64,000 nt of DNA from Vulcanimicrobiota bacterium. Its GTDB lineage: Bacteria > Vulcanimicrobiota > Xenobia > Xenobiales > JADMJV01. The notes below the pieces were generated by a model that was not told the DNA's origin, did no database searches, and worked only from the letters and a program-made list of their open reading frames with translations. Made by a program: the position numbers and the translations under genes. Below, in pieces: positions 26,028 through 34,582 of this stretch; position 1 is the stretch's first letter; the number at the start of each line of letters is the position of its first letter. The stretch spans positions 67,048-131,047 of the forward strand of contig JAEXNA010000217.1 of assembly GCA_023447635.1 (NCBI GenBank), written 5' to 3'.

Positions 26028-26792
26028 CTACTCGGTCCAGAAATCCTTGGCCAGGTGTTGCAGGTACGAGGTCAACAGTTGGCGGGTAGCCTGATCCATG
26101 CCGGCCATATTGAAAGCGACGCGCTGGCGGAACAGACCGGCCGCTTCCACTTCGCAGGAGCGCACCGTGACCTTGATGTGAATGGGCTGCAGAGAGGAGA
26201 GCCCTTTGATGTCCAGGCCCCACACGTCGTCGACTTCGGCCGGACGGTTGATGGCAAGGCAGGCGCCGTGCGGTCCGATGTTGACCACGTTGCCCACCGC
26301 GCGCTCTTCCCCGGCCCGTGCCAGGACATCGAGTTGGCAGGGGATGCGGAACTGCTTGCGGTCTTCGACCAGCGACTTGCTGTCGGCACCTTTTTCCCGG
26401 AACAGGTAAGCGACCCAGGACGCCGCCATCCGTTGCTTGGTCTCTTTGAACTTCGCGCCGCACACGATCTCGAGCGTCTTGGGGTTCTTGCGTACCCACA
26501 GGATCTCGCAAGAGACGCTGCGCACCTGAACGCCTTCGAGGGGATAGGGGAACTTGATCGCCACCACATCGCCGGCCTTGTATTTGACCGTCGAACTGAA
26601 GCGAAGCCCGCCCATCGAGTAGTTGATGACGTAGGCGACTTTCGACGCCTCTTCGCCTTTGCTGACCTCGACTTTGTGGCGGCAGGAAAAGCGAATGGTC
26701 TTACGCCGTTCGGCGAAATCCCAGTCGGCGTCCAGGCCGCGCACCATGCTGCGCAAACCGTGCGAAAAATCCGTTGCGAACTTCTTGAGCAT
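26028..26792 (-). CDS. tandem PilZ domain protein
   Basis: The 254 residues contain two PilZ modules. The first has ERRKTIRFSCRHKVEV and VINYSMGGLRFS. The second has EDRKQFRIPCQLDV and NVVNIGPHGACLAI. Both keep the RxxxR and N/D-x-S/G-x-x-G pattern that contacts cyclic di-GMP, although the second has GPHG in place of the usual SxxG. There is no membrane segment. The ATG at 26792 has a GAGGGA 8 bases upstream. It may bind two nucleotide dimers or act through domain rearrangement; the output is unknown. Confidence 0.78.
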   Translation of the reverse strand: MLKKFATDFSHGLRSMVRGLDADWDFAERRKTIRFSCRHKVEVSKGEEASKVAYVINYSMGGLRFSSTVKYKAGDVVAIKFPYPLEGVQVRSVSCEILWVRKNPKTLEIVCGAKFKETKQRMAASWVAYLFREKGADSKSLVEDRKQFRIPCQLDVLARAGEERAVGNVVNIGPHGACLAINRPAEVDDVWGLDIKGLSSLQPIHIKVTVRSCEVEAAGLFRQRVAFNMAGMDQATRQLLTSYLQHLAKDFWTE

Positions 26793-26842
26793 AGACCAAT
26801 CCCTCGAGACCGTTTCTTCGGATCCGGCCGGGAAAGCGCCTG

Positions 26843-27274
26843 CTAGTGCGGGCTGGGAGGTAGGTAGGAAGGCGCCATCGGGTTCGGCCAGTAGGCGTAC
26901 AGCACCAGGCCGCAGAGCAGACCGGTCAGGGCGTAAGTCAGGGCGGCGCCCAGGAAGCGCAGGGCGTTGGGTTTGTGGGGAGGGAAGGTGGTCAGCCCCA
27001 CGACCAGCATGTAGCGAGCCAGCACGACGACGGGAGAGATCCAGATACTCCAGCCCGGGCCGCCGCCCATCTGCAGAACCAGCATCAGGGCGATCAGAAT
27101 GGGGTGCCATTCGGTGCAGTTGGAAAAGGCGGTGCGGACCCTGCAGAGCGGGTGCTTGGGGTCGTCAGGGGCGCCCACCGAGACCTTGTACTTCCAGCGC
27201 ATGCCGGAAATGGTCATCGCCAGCCCCAGTTGCAGGAGGGCTAGAAAGGTGGTGCAGAGGATTGCGATTTTCAT
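26843..27274 (-). CDS. MAPEG-family membrane protein
   Basis: The 143 residues form four hydrophobic helices. The segment after helix 1, RVRTAFSNCTEWHPILIALM, matches the MAPEG (membrane-associated eicosanoid/glutathione metabolism) signature with its conserved Arg-Asn-Glu/Trp spacing. Bacterial members are small inner-membrane proteins of mostly unknown function, some with glutathione-transferase-like activity. It diverges from the nucleotidyltransferase gene at 27329. No clear ribosome binding site precedes the ATG. Confidence 0.72.
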   Translation of the reverse strand: MKIAILCTTFLALLQLGLAMTISGMRWKYKVSVGAPDDPKHPLCRVRTAFSNCTEWHPILIALMLVLQMGGGPGWSIWISPVVVLARYMLVVGLTTFPPHKPNALRFLGAALTYALTGLLCGLVLYAYWPNPMAPSYLPPSPH

Positions 27275-27328
27275 GATGGTCGGGGAATTTCCCAAGCTAT
27301 GGTAAACTCCCTGGCAGATGAGGACCGC

Positions 27329-28105
27329 ATGACCCGCACCTTTGCCGTGACCGCCGCCGGAGCCCCTACGAATGTGGGCCTGGCCCGCCTGACCGGAGCC
27401 GCCTGGGAGGCGCTCGTGCCGGTTCCCGCCGCCTGCCGTGAGGAGGAGACGACGACCTGCCTGGAGCGGGTGGTCGAGGCCGTCCTGAGCCTGGGGGTCG
27501 AGCGCTACCTGGTGGTGGCGCCGCGCGAGGTTCAAGAGCGGCTGTCCCATCTGCCGGTAGAATGGGTGCAGGCCGGAGAGGGAGGCGGAGCCGAGAACTT
27601 CCTGCGCGGTTTGCGCCTCTGCTCGGAGGCTTCGCGGGTGGTCTGTACGACCTGCGACCTGCCGGCCGCCGACGGTCCCACGCTGGCCGATTTCCTGGCT
27701 CGCTGTGATGATAGCCTGGACGTGAACTATTCCGTCTGCACTCAGCGGGAGATGGAGAGCGTCTTCCCAGCTTACCCCCGGACCTACGTCCCGCTCCGCG
27801 AAGGGCGGTACACTGGGGGAGGGGTGACCGTGGTCAATCCGTTCACCTTTCTCGAGCGTCAGGAAGAGTTTCACGAGACCTTCGCGACCCGCAAGAACAG
27901 TTACGGGATGGCGCTGGCCCTGGGTTGGCCGATGTTGTGGGGGCGGCTAAGCGGAGGCACCCGTAAGTCCGCGGTGGTCGAGGCGTTCTGCCGCTGGTCG
28001 CGCCTGCGCTGCGACGCTTTAGCGATCGACCCGCGTTGGGCCCTGGATGTGGATCACGAGGACGACCTGCACTATCTGCGCTGGTGGGTCAGGAGAGCGC
28101 GATGA
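27329..28105 (+). CDS. MobA-like nucleotidyltransferase
   Basis: The 258-residue protein has a Rossmann-like NTP-transferase pattern: a short strand with AAGAPTN at the N-terminus, the ERVVEAVLSLGVERYLVVAP helix-strand, RVVCTTCDLPAADGPTLADF with the metal-binding Asp, GGGVTVVNPFTF, and ALDVDHEDDLHYLRWW near the end. The usual LAGGxGxR loop is replaced by TAAGAPTN, so activity or substrate may differ from MobA. The ATG at 27329 has a GAGGA upstream. Its stop overlaps the start of the kinase gene (ATGA), indicating tight coupling. Confidence 0.7.
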   Translation: MTRTFAVTAAGAPTNVGLARLTGAAWEALVPVPAACREEETTTCLERVVEAVLSLGVERYLVVAPREVQERLSHLPVEWVQAGEGGGAENFLRGLRLCSEASRVVCTTCDLPAADGPTLADFLARCDDSLDVNYSVCTQREMESVFPAYPRTYVPLREGRYTGGGVTVVNPFTFLERQEEFHETFATRKNSYGMALALGWPMLWGRLSGGTRKSAVVEAFCRWSRLRCDALAIDPRWALDVDHEDDLHYLRWWVRRAR

Positions 28106-29058
28106 CTCGTTTGACCGGCACCCGTTTCGATGACCGATTCCGTCTGATGGGCGTCCTGGGCCAGGGCGCCATGGGGGCGGTTTACGACGTCTACGACGAG
28201 CGTCTCGAAGGCGTTCGCTGGGCTCTGAAAGAGTTGGACCTGGGGGTGGTGTTAGAGAAGGAGAAGGACGAGGCGATCGCGCTGTTCCGGCGCGAGGCGG
28301 CGATCCTGGCCTCTCTGTCGCATCCCGGCTGTCCCCGAGTGATCCACGAGTTTACCACCGACACCGGCGCCCCGGCCTTCGTGATGAGTCGGATCCCCGG
28401 CGTCCCGCTCGACCAACTGGTCGAGCAGGTCGATCGACCGCTGTCGGTCCACGAGACGCTACCCATCTTGCTGCAGGTCTGCCATATTTTCGAGCACCTG
28501 CACTCCCGCGAACCGGCGGTGATCTTCCGCGACCTGAAGCCGTCGAACCTGATCCTGACCGACGACGGCGCGGTCTATCTGATCGATTTCGGCATCGCCC
28601 GCCACCACGACCCGAAGAAGACCAAGGACACCCAGGAACTTGGCACTCCCGGCTTCTGCTCTCCCGAGCAGTACGGGCGCGGTCAGACCACCGTGCGGTC
28701 GGATATCTATGCGCTGGGCTCGACGGCCTACTTTCTCCTGACCCGGGCGGACCTGCAGGGCTACGCCTTCAAGGTGCCCCCGCTGGCCGAGGCGCTCGAC
28801 GACCCCTCCCTGGACAAGCTAGGCAAGATCCTGGCCGAGACGATGCAGCTTTTGCCCAAGGACCGTCCGGCTTCGGTCAAGGCCGTCCGTCACCGACTCG
28901 AGGCGGTGTTGGCGGATTTGAAGCCGGCACGGGACCGTTCCACCCGCCTTCTGCATCCCGCCTTGCGAGCCCTGACGGACCACCCGATCCAGCCGAAGTC
29001 GCGCTTGAAGCTGTTCAACGCGGAATTCTTCTGGCGCTGGTTCCGTACGTTCTTCTAG
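28102..29058 (+). CDS. eukaryotic-type Ser/Thr protein kinase
   Basis: The 318-residue soluble kinase has a Gly-rich loop LGQGAMGAVYDVYD, ATP-anchoring Lys43 (WALKEL), catalytic loop with Asp144 (FRDLKPSNLIL), metal-binding DFGIAR at 162 and the APE-like PEQYGR region (GTPGFCSPEQYG). There is no transmembrane helix or sensor domain; residues after about 280 form a basic tail. It is coupled to the nucleotidyltransferase upstream, and its stop overlaps the pcrA stop of the opposite strand (CTAG). The substrate is unknown. Confidence 0.88.
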   Translation: MTRLTGTRFDDRFRLMGVLGQGAMGAVYDVYDERLEGVRWALKELDLGVVLEKEKDEAIALFRREAAILASLSHPGCPRVIHEFTTDTGAPAFVMSRIPGVPLDQLVEQVDRPLSVHETLPILLQVCHIFEHLHSREPAVIFRDLKPSNLILTDDGAVYLIDFGIARHHDPKKTKDTQELGTPGFCSPEQYGRGQTTVRSDIYALGSTAYFLLTRADLQGYAFKVPPLAEALDDPSLDKLGKILAETMQLLPKDRPASVKAVRHRLEAVLADLKPARDRSTRLLHPALRALTDHPIQPKSRLKLFNAEFFWRWFRTFF

Positions 29059-31514
29059 AAGCTCAGGCTGGGATCGGTTTTGGGAAGGCTGACGGTCATC
29101 CCGGGGAACACCACGGTCAGGGTGTCTCCGCTGACGCCTTTGACGGTACCCGATCCCCAGCGACTGTGGCGAACGCGGTCCCCGGTAGCGTAGTCTCCCG
29201 CCTTTTTGGGAGCGGTTGCCGCCTCGGCGGCGGCGCCGGTGAGCTTTTTCAGGAAGCTGCTCTTGAGTTTGCGCACCGACCCGTTGACGAAGTCGACGGT
29301 GACCAGGTCGCCGGTGCGGTCGACGGCGGTCACTTTGCCCTTGCCGAAAACTTTGTGCTCGACGGTATCGCCGGCGGCAAACACGGACGGGACCGCCGGT
29401 TTGGCCCCCACCCCGACTCGGGGCGCCGTTTGACCAAACCCTTTCCACTGGGACGAACCGATGGCGGGCGCCTCGTCGAACGAGCCGCGCGGCATCGCGG
29501 TTCGGGTCAGCGGCTTGTCCTTGAACAGTTCGGGCGGGATCTCGTCGACGAAGCGAGAGACCTTTTTCACGAAACTGTTGCCGTGCATCTGACGGGTCGC
29601 TGCTGCGGTCAGGAACAGGCGCTCTTCGGCCCTGGTTAGTCCGACGTAGCACAGTCGGCGTTCTTCTTCCATCTGCTCGGGGTCGTCCATGGAACGGCTA
29701 TGAGGGAACGTTTCTTCCTCGAGTCCGGTAAGGTAGACGACGGGGTACTCTAGCCCTTTGGCCGAGTGTAGCGTCATCAGGGTGACCTGATCTTTGGCGC
29801 CGTCGGTACGGTCCTGGTCAGTCAGCAGCGACACCTCGACCAGGAAGCTCTCCAGGGGAGAGTCTTCCTCGCCTTCGAGTTCGGCTACGGAAAACTCCCC
29901 GCTTTGGCGAGTTCGGTCGAACTCTTCCGTGACGTTGGCCAACTCTTCCAGGTTCTCCAGCCGAGCCTGAGCCTCGACCGAGCGGTCCGCCTTCAGGGCC
30001 GCCAGGTAGCCCGAGCGCTCCAACACCTGCTGCAGCAGCACCGCCAGCGGCAGCGGGGTGGGGCCGGCCATGATCTGAGCCAACTCCTGCATCCAGATCG
30101 ACATCTCCTGGCAGGCCGCGACGGCCTTGGCGGTCATCCCGGCGTCGCGTCCCCGCTCCAGGGCGTAGAACAGCGGCATCTGCGACTCGATCGCGAAATC
30201 TAAAAGGCGCTCTAGCGATTTCGCACCGATTCCGCGAGTCGGTTCGTTGATCACGCGGCGCAGCGAGACCGAGTCCGAAGGGTTCTGCAGCACCCGGAAG
30301 TAGCTGAGCATATCCTTGATCTCTTTGCGTTCGAAGAAGCGCAGTCCGCCGATGATCTGGTAGGGCAAACCGGCCTGAATCATCGACTCTTCCAGCAGAC
30401 GCGACTGAGCGTTGGTGCGATAGAGCACCACGAAGTCGTTCAGGGAGTGCGGTTTCGAAGGGTCGGAACGCAGGCTGGTAATCGAAGAAGCGACGTAGCG
30501 CCCCTCTTCCCGGCCGTCGGCCGCGCGGAAAAACTCGAGTTTGTGGCCGCCCTTTTTGTCGGTCCAAAGATTTTTGCGCTTACGCCCCTGATTATGAGCG
30601 ACCACCTTGTTGGCGGCGGCCAGGATATGCTCGGTCGAGCGGTAGTTCTGCTCGAGTCGAATCAAACGAGCGGAAGGGAAGTCTTTTTCAAAGCGCAGCA
30701 AGATCGAGATATCGGCGCCGCGGAAGGCGTAGATGCTCTGGTCGTCGTCGCCCACGGCGCAGACGTTGTTGTGCGGCGGCGCCAGCAGGCGGATCAGTTC
30801 GTACTGAACCGGGTTGACGTCCTGATACTCGTCCACGCAAAGGTAGCGCAACCGCTCCTGGTACTGCTGGCGGATACTGTCGTCCTCGCGCAGCATGTCG
30901 ACCGTTTTCCACAGGATGTCGTCGAAGTCCAGGGCTTTGTTCTGAGCCATCTTGCGCTGATACAGGCCGTACGCCTTGACGTAAGGCTGCTGGTCGAAAC
31001 GGGACTCCATCTGGGCCTTGACCGGATCGATGAGCTTGTTTTTCCAGGACGAGACCTGGGCCAGCACCGCGGCGGGCTTATACTTGGTGATGTCGAGATT
31101 TAGCTCTTTGAGAGCCTCTTTCATCAGCACCTGCTGTTCGGGTCCGGCGTAGATGGTGAACGAAGAGTCCAGGCCGATGGCGTGGCCGTGGCGACGCAGC
31201 CAGCGGGCGCAGACCGAGTGAAAGGTGCCCAGGTCGGGGAAGCGTCCAGGCCCGCACAGTTGGGCGACGCGTTCGGCCATCTCGCGGGCGGCTTTGTTGG
31301 TGAAGGTCACCGCCAGAATCTCGTGACGACGAGCCCGCTTGGTAGCCAGCAGGTAAGCGATTCGGCGGGTCAGTACCCGGGTCTTCCCGGAACCGGCGCC
31401 GGCCAACAGCAGCAGCGGCCCTTCCGTGGTGAGCACGGCTTCGGCCTGGGGCGGGTTGAGGTCGGAGGTGAAGCGATCCTCCAGGCTGCTGGAGTCGTGA
31501 GATAAAGCGGTCAT
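29055..31514 (-). CDS. pcrA: UvrD/PcrA-type DNA helicase
   Basis: The 819-residue SF1 helicase has Walker A AGAGSGKT at 38-45, motif Ia, DEYQDVNPVQYE, the AVGDDDQSIYAFRGA motif III region, LEQNYRSTEHIL, TLHSAKGLEYPVV and LTRAEERLFL. It acts in repair and removal of recombinase or stalled polymerase. The C-terminus has two Tudor/SH3-like modules instead of one: GDTVEHKVFGKGKVTAVDRT and GDRVRHSRWGSGTVKGVSGD. The long upstream gap (217 bases) has AT-rich segments that probably hold promoters for this gene and the divergent EF-hand gene. Confidence 0.93.
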   Translation of the reverse strand: MTALSHDSSSLEDRFTSDLNPPQAEAVLTTEGPLLLLAGAGSGKTRVLTRRIAYLLATKRARRHEILAVTFTNKAAREMAERVAQLCGPGRFPDLGTFHSVCARWLRRHGHAIGLDSSFTIYAGPEQQVLMKEALKELNLDITKYKPAAVLAQVSSWKNKLIDPVKAQMESRFDQQPYVKAYGLYQRKMAQNKALDFDDILWKTVDMLREDDSIRQQYQERLRYLCVDEYQDVNPVQYELIRLLAPPHNNVCAVGDDDQSIYAFRGADISILLRFEKDFPSARLIRLEQNYRSTEHILAAANKVVAHNQGRKRKNLWTDKKGGHKLEFFRAADGREEGRYVASSITSLRSDPSKPHSLNDFVVLYRTNAQSRLLEESMIQAGLPYQIIGGLRFFERKEIKDMLSYFRVLQNPSDSVSLRRVINEPTRGIGAKSLERLLDFAIESQMPLFYALERGRDAGMTAKAVAACQEMSIWMQELAQIMAGPTPLPLAVLLQQVLERSGYLAALKADRSVEAQARLENLEELANVTEEFDRTRQSGEFSVAELEGEEDSPLESFLVEVSLLTDQDRTDGAKDQVTLMTLHSAKGLEYPVVYLTGLEEETFPHSRSMDDPEQMEEERRLCYVGLTRAEERLFLTAAATRQMHGNSFVKKVSRFVDEIPPELFKDKPLTRTAMPRGSFDEAPAIGSSQWKGFGQTAPRVGVGAKPAVPSVFAAGDTVEHKVFGKGKVTAVDRTGDLVTVDFVNGSVRKLKSSFLKKLTGAAAEAATAPKKAGDYATGDRVRHSRWGSGTVKGVSGDTLTVVFPGMTVSLPKTDPSLSF

Positions 31515-31731
31515 GTCCCGTACTTTAGGGAGAGACCCGTCAGGCTCCTTGGGGATAGCCTGTGGAGTGAAAAAAAGTTCACTTCATCTCTGCTGCCCGG
31601 GGATTCAGGTCGCTTCGGGGAATCAGCTTAGAGTTTCTTCACGGTTCTTTCATTTTGCAAGGCTAGAGGTTCGGCCTACGACAGGGAAACTAGCGGCAGA
31701 GAAGTCTTAAGTTTCTAGGAGGTAGCTATCG

Positions 31732-32625
31732 ATGCTTGTTGCAGGACAGGCCCAACTGACGGGTATGGGCGGTTTTAACGTCGGCGGATTCAACTACGGC
31801 GCCGGGGCCAACTACTTGTTCGGAGGGCGCGGTCAGTGCGGACCCGGCTACTTCGGCGGCGGTGGCGGCTGGGGCGGTGGCGGATTCGGTTGGGGTGGAC
31901 AGTTCGGTCAGATGGCCGGCTTTGGCGCGACCTGGAAGTCGGATATCTATAACATTCAGAAGGGCGATGCCTGGGACACCACCCTGGCCAGCACTCTGGG
32001 TCGCCGCGACCCTGTCTATCTCGATACCAATCGCGACGGGAAGCTCAACGTCGAAGGCGGCAAGAACGTTCGCTTCGACATCAACGGCGACGGACTCATG
32101 GACACCGTGCACGAGTGGAACACCAAGGACGCTCAGTTGGTCTACGACGCCAACGGTAACGGAAAGATCGACAACGGCCGCGAGATCATGAACGAGACGG
32201 CCGTCGACGGACGCCAGAACGTCTATAAGAACGGCTGGGAAAAAACTCAGGCGATCTTCGACGCCGACAAGAACGGCATCATCGATGGCGCCGAGCTGGA
32301 CAAGGCCAAGTTTTGGACCGACGCTAACGGGAACGGGCAGGTGGACGACGGCGAGATGAAGACCGCCAAAGAGATGAACATCGTCAGCATCGACACCAAG
32401 AACGGCAAGTTCGTGACCAAGGAAAAGGTCGGCGAAATGCACGGCTTCATGGGCGGCTTCGGCGGAAGCTTCGGTAACTTCGGTGGCTGGGGCGGCGGCT
32501 TTGGCGGCTGCGGTTGCGGCTTCGGACGCTCGGGCTGGGGCTTTGGTGGTGGCGGAGGCGGCTTTGGCGGCTTCGGCGGCAACTGGGGCGGCGGCGGCTT
32601 CGGCGGCTACTCGCGCTTCTGCTAA
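31732..32625 (+). CDS. Gly-rich EF-hand calcium-binding protein
   Basis: The 297 residues have Gly/Trp/Phe-rich ends (residues 12-66 and 214-297) around a central region with five EF-hand-type loops starting near Asp98 (DTNRDGKLN), Asp116 (DINGDGLMD), Asp139 (DANGNGKIDNGRE), Asp177 (DADKNGIIDGAE) and Asp197 (DANGNGQVDDGE). There is no classical signal peptide. An AGGAGG lies 10 bases before the ATG. Calcium binding is likely; the Gly-rich ends suggest assembly into a surface or scaffold structure, which is inference. Confidence 0.72.
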   Translation: MLVAGQAQLTGMGGFNVGGFNYGAGANYLFGGRGQCGPGYFGGGGGWGGGGFGWGGQFGQMAGFGATWKSDIYNIQKGDAWDTTLASTLGRRDPVYLDTNRDGKLNVEGGKNVRFDINGDGLMDTVHEWNTKDAQLVYDANGNGKIDNGREIMNETAVDGRQNVYKNGWEKTQAIFDADKNGIIDGAELDKAKFWTDANGNGQVDDGEMKTAKEMNIVSIDTKNGKFVTKEKVGEMHGFMGGFGGSFGNFGGWGGGFGGCGCGFGRSGWGFGGGGGGFGGFGGNWGGGGFGGYSRFC

Positions 32626-32658
32626 GCGCTATCTCTCTCTCGGAACAGGGGTTCCGAA

Positions 32659-32690
32659 GGCCCCTTCTCGGGCGCCCTCGGGGCCCTTTT
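32659..32690 (+). terminator. intrinsic terminator after the EF-hand gene
   Basis: GGCCCC and GGGGCC arms are followed by CTTTTCT. Another perfect hairpin (CGGAAC, loop AGGG, GTTCCG) sits immediately upstream at 32641-32656. Confidence 0.75.
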
Positions 32691-32723
32691 CTATGTCGAC
32701 TCTAATATTTATCAGGAGATATT

Positions 32724-34511
32724 ATGCCTTTGATCCTTCACCCGCACGTCATCGACGTGCTCAATGTGGCTGATGAACTGCTCGACGGTCACGATCAGTG
32801 GCACCTGTTCGAACAGGTCTTGGGGCAAATGGACGAGACCCACATCTGGCAGCAGGAGCGCTACCAGCATTTCCGGCAGGGCCAGAAGCGCACCAGCACG
32901 CTGGACGAACTTCGGACTCGGGTCGAAGCGAGCTTCGCGGCGCGGACTGAGGCGCTGGCCGACCTGCGAACTCAGATCGAGCAGCGCGATCCGGAAGGTC
33001 TAAGCGGAGCGACCACGCGGCTGCAAAAATCGAGCCAGGCGATCGCCCTGATCAGCGAAGAGCTAGAGGCCGAAGACTCTCGCCACCGACTGGCGGCGAT
33101 GCCGCTGCTGCACGATTTCCTGCAGGCGGGTTTCAATGTCTACGGGGGCTACGAGTCTTACCCGGTCCTTCGCTCTCGATTAGCCCCGGTGGTGGACTGG
33201 ATTACGGCGCTGGAAGCGGACTGGGCCGGCGAGTGCGAACTGTTCGAGTCGCTAGCCGAGCGCCAGGCGGAATTCGAGGCGGCGCTCCAGCTATGCAAGA
33301 ACGGAGTGGGAGCGATCCTGACTTTCGAGGAGAGCGGGGTCGAATCCGACCTGCTGGCCGGCCTGGCCTACTTTCAGGAAGGGGCTCAGCAGCTCGCGGC
33401 GTTTGTCTGGCAGGCTCGTCAGGATAGCGCGGACATGGCGTCCTACAGCAATTTCCGAGAGGTCGAACGGTTCGCGGTTCGGCTGAGCAAGCTCGGCCTC
33501 GAAGACGAGGCGACCGAGCAGGCGCGCGCGCGCGTGATCGAACTGTTCGAACGTCAGGCTCAGCAGCTTCAAGGGATGGCCGACATTCCGGTCCATTCCG
33601 AGGTGTACGGCGAGGCGCTGGCCGAGGTCGAGGCAACTTTGGAAAAGGAGCGGGAAGCGCTGGAGGCCAACGACGTCGAGGCGCTGGGCGAAGCCAGCAT
33701 GGCGTTTCAGAGCGGACTCGAAGGGCTGGCCCAGCTGTTAGAAGAGAGCAGCCACGACCTGGAAGAGGCGCCCGCTCTGCAGGAGCTGCGTCGAGCGGTG
33801 CTGGGCGTTTACTACAACCAGGTGCCACGCCGGTTCTTGCGCGATCTGCTATTCCACATCACCCCTGGCTTCGAGAAGGCGTTGGAGCTAGAGAACGAGC
33901 CGGACGCCCGGGCAGCTCTGGAGGCGTGCCTGAGCGCCATGGGCTGCGCTGAGGTCGGATTGGAGGAAGCTTCTCCCGAAGCTCTGGCAGAAAGCTACCG
34001 CTTGCTGAACCAGGGTGGGTCGGCCCTGATCGAGGTGCAGCGCCGACGAGTCGCTCAGGTGGCCGAACAGGAAGAGAGCCGGCGGGTGACCTGCGCTCAG
34101 TGCGGCGTTCGCCAGGAGCCGGCGGCGGTCTGCGCCGAGTGCGGGGCGAAGATCATCAAAGCCCATACCGGGGTCGAGACGTCGTCACTGCAGGTCAGTG
34201 AAGGCGCCGAGCGGATCGAGCAGCCGCAGTCGCTAGAAGAGCTCTTCGACCTGGTGGCCCGGATTCGCGAAGGCGTGGCCGAGCCCGACGAGATCCTGGC
34301 GGTGGTCGACCCCGTGCGCGCCCGAGCTAAATCGATTCTGCAGCAGGCCACCGCCGGTGGCGCTTCCGAGCAGTTCCTGTTCAGCGTCCAGCAGTTCTCG
34401 CACGGCCTCGAACAGCTGGCCGGCCAGGCTCGCAGCCGCGACCTGGAGGCGCTGGAAGAGAGCAACGCCCGGCTGCACGTCGCCGCGGCGGAGCTTCTGG
34501 CTTATAAGTAG
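32724..34511 (+). CDS. helical protein with CxxC-CxxC zinc ribbon, unknown function
   Basis: The 595 residues are almost entirely helical and acidic, with repeating Glu/Ala/Leu-rich segments, each resembling a coiled bundle (ALEAEDSRHR-like, EAALQLCKNG, ARVIELFERQAQQLQG). A zinc-ribbon-like motif CAQCGVRQEPAAVCAECG lies near residues 455-475. No signal peptide is visible. A GGAGATATT precedes the ATG. The helical regions look like diverged repeats of about 100 residues. I do not recognise the family. Confidence 0.65.
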   Translation: MPLILHPHVIDVLNVADELLDGHDQWHLFEQVLGQMDETHIWQQERYQHFRQGQKRTSTLDELRTRVEASFAARTEALADLRTQIEQRDPEGLSGATTRLQKSSQAIALISEELEAEDSRHRLAAMPLLHDFLQAGFNVYGGYESYPVLRSRLAPVVDWITALEADWAGECELFESLAERQAEFEAALQLCKNGVGAILTFEESGVESDLLAGLAYFQEGAQQLAAFVWQARQDSADMASYSNFREVERFAVRLSKLGLEDEATEQARARVIELFERQAQQLQGMADIPVHSEVYGEALAEVEATLEKEREALEANDVEALGEASMAFQSGLEGLAQLLEESSHDLEEAPALQELRRAVLGVYYNQVPRRFLRDLLFHITPGFEKALELENEPDARAALEACLSAMGCAEVGLEEASPEALAESYRLLNQGGSALIEVQRRRVAQVAEQEESRRVTCAQCGVRQEPAAVCAECGAKIIKAHTGVETSSLQVSEGAERIEQPQSLEELFDLVARIREGVAEPDEILAVVDPVRARAKSILQQATAGGASEQFLFSVQQFSHGLEQLAGQARSRDLEALEESNARLHVAAAELLAYK

Positions 34512-34533
34512 CCTCCGCGAGAAGTTCCGAAAA

Positions 34534-34575
34534 AAAGAAAAGGGTCCGGTCAACTCTGGCCGGACCCCTTTCTTT
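34534..34575. terminator. bidirectional terminator between the zinc-ribbon gene and the selenoprotein gene
   Basis: GGGTCCGG and CCGGACCC form the stem, extended by AAAGAAA against TTTCTTT across one mismatch. It ends both convergent genes. Its position right after the TAG at 34583-34585 supports that codon, not the TGA at 34925, as the true end of the minus-strand gene. Confidence 0.88.
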
Positions 34576-34582
34576 CTGAGCG

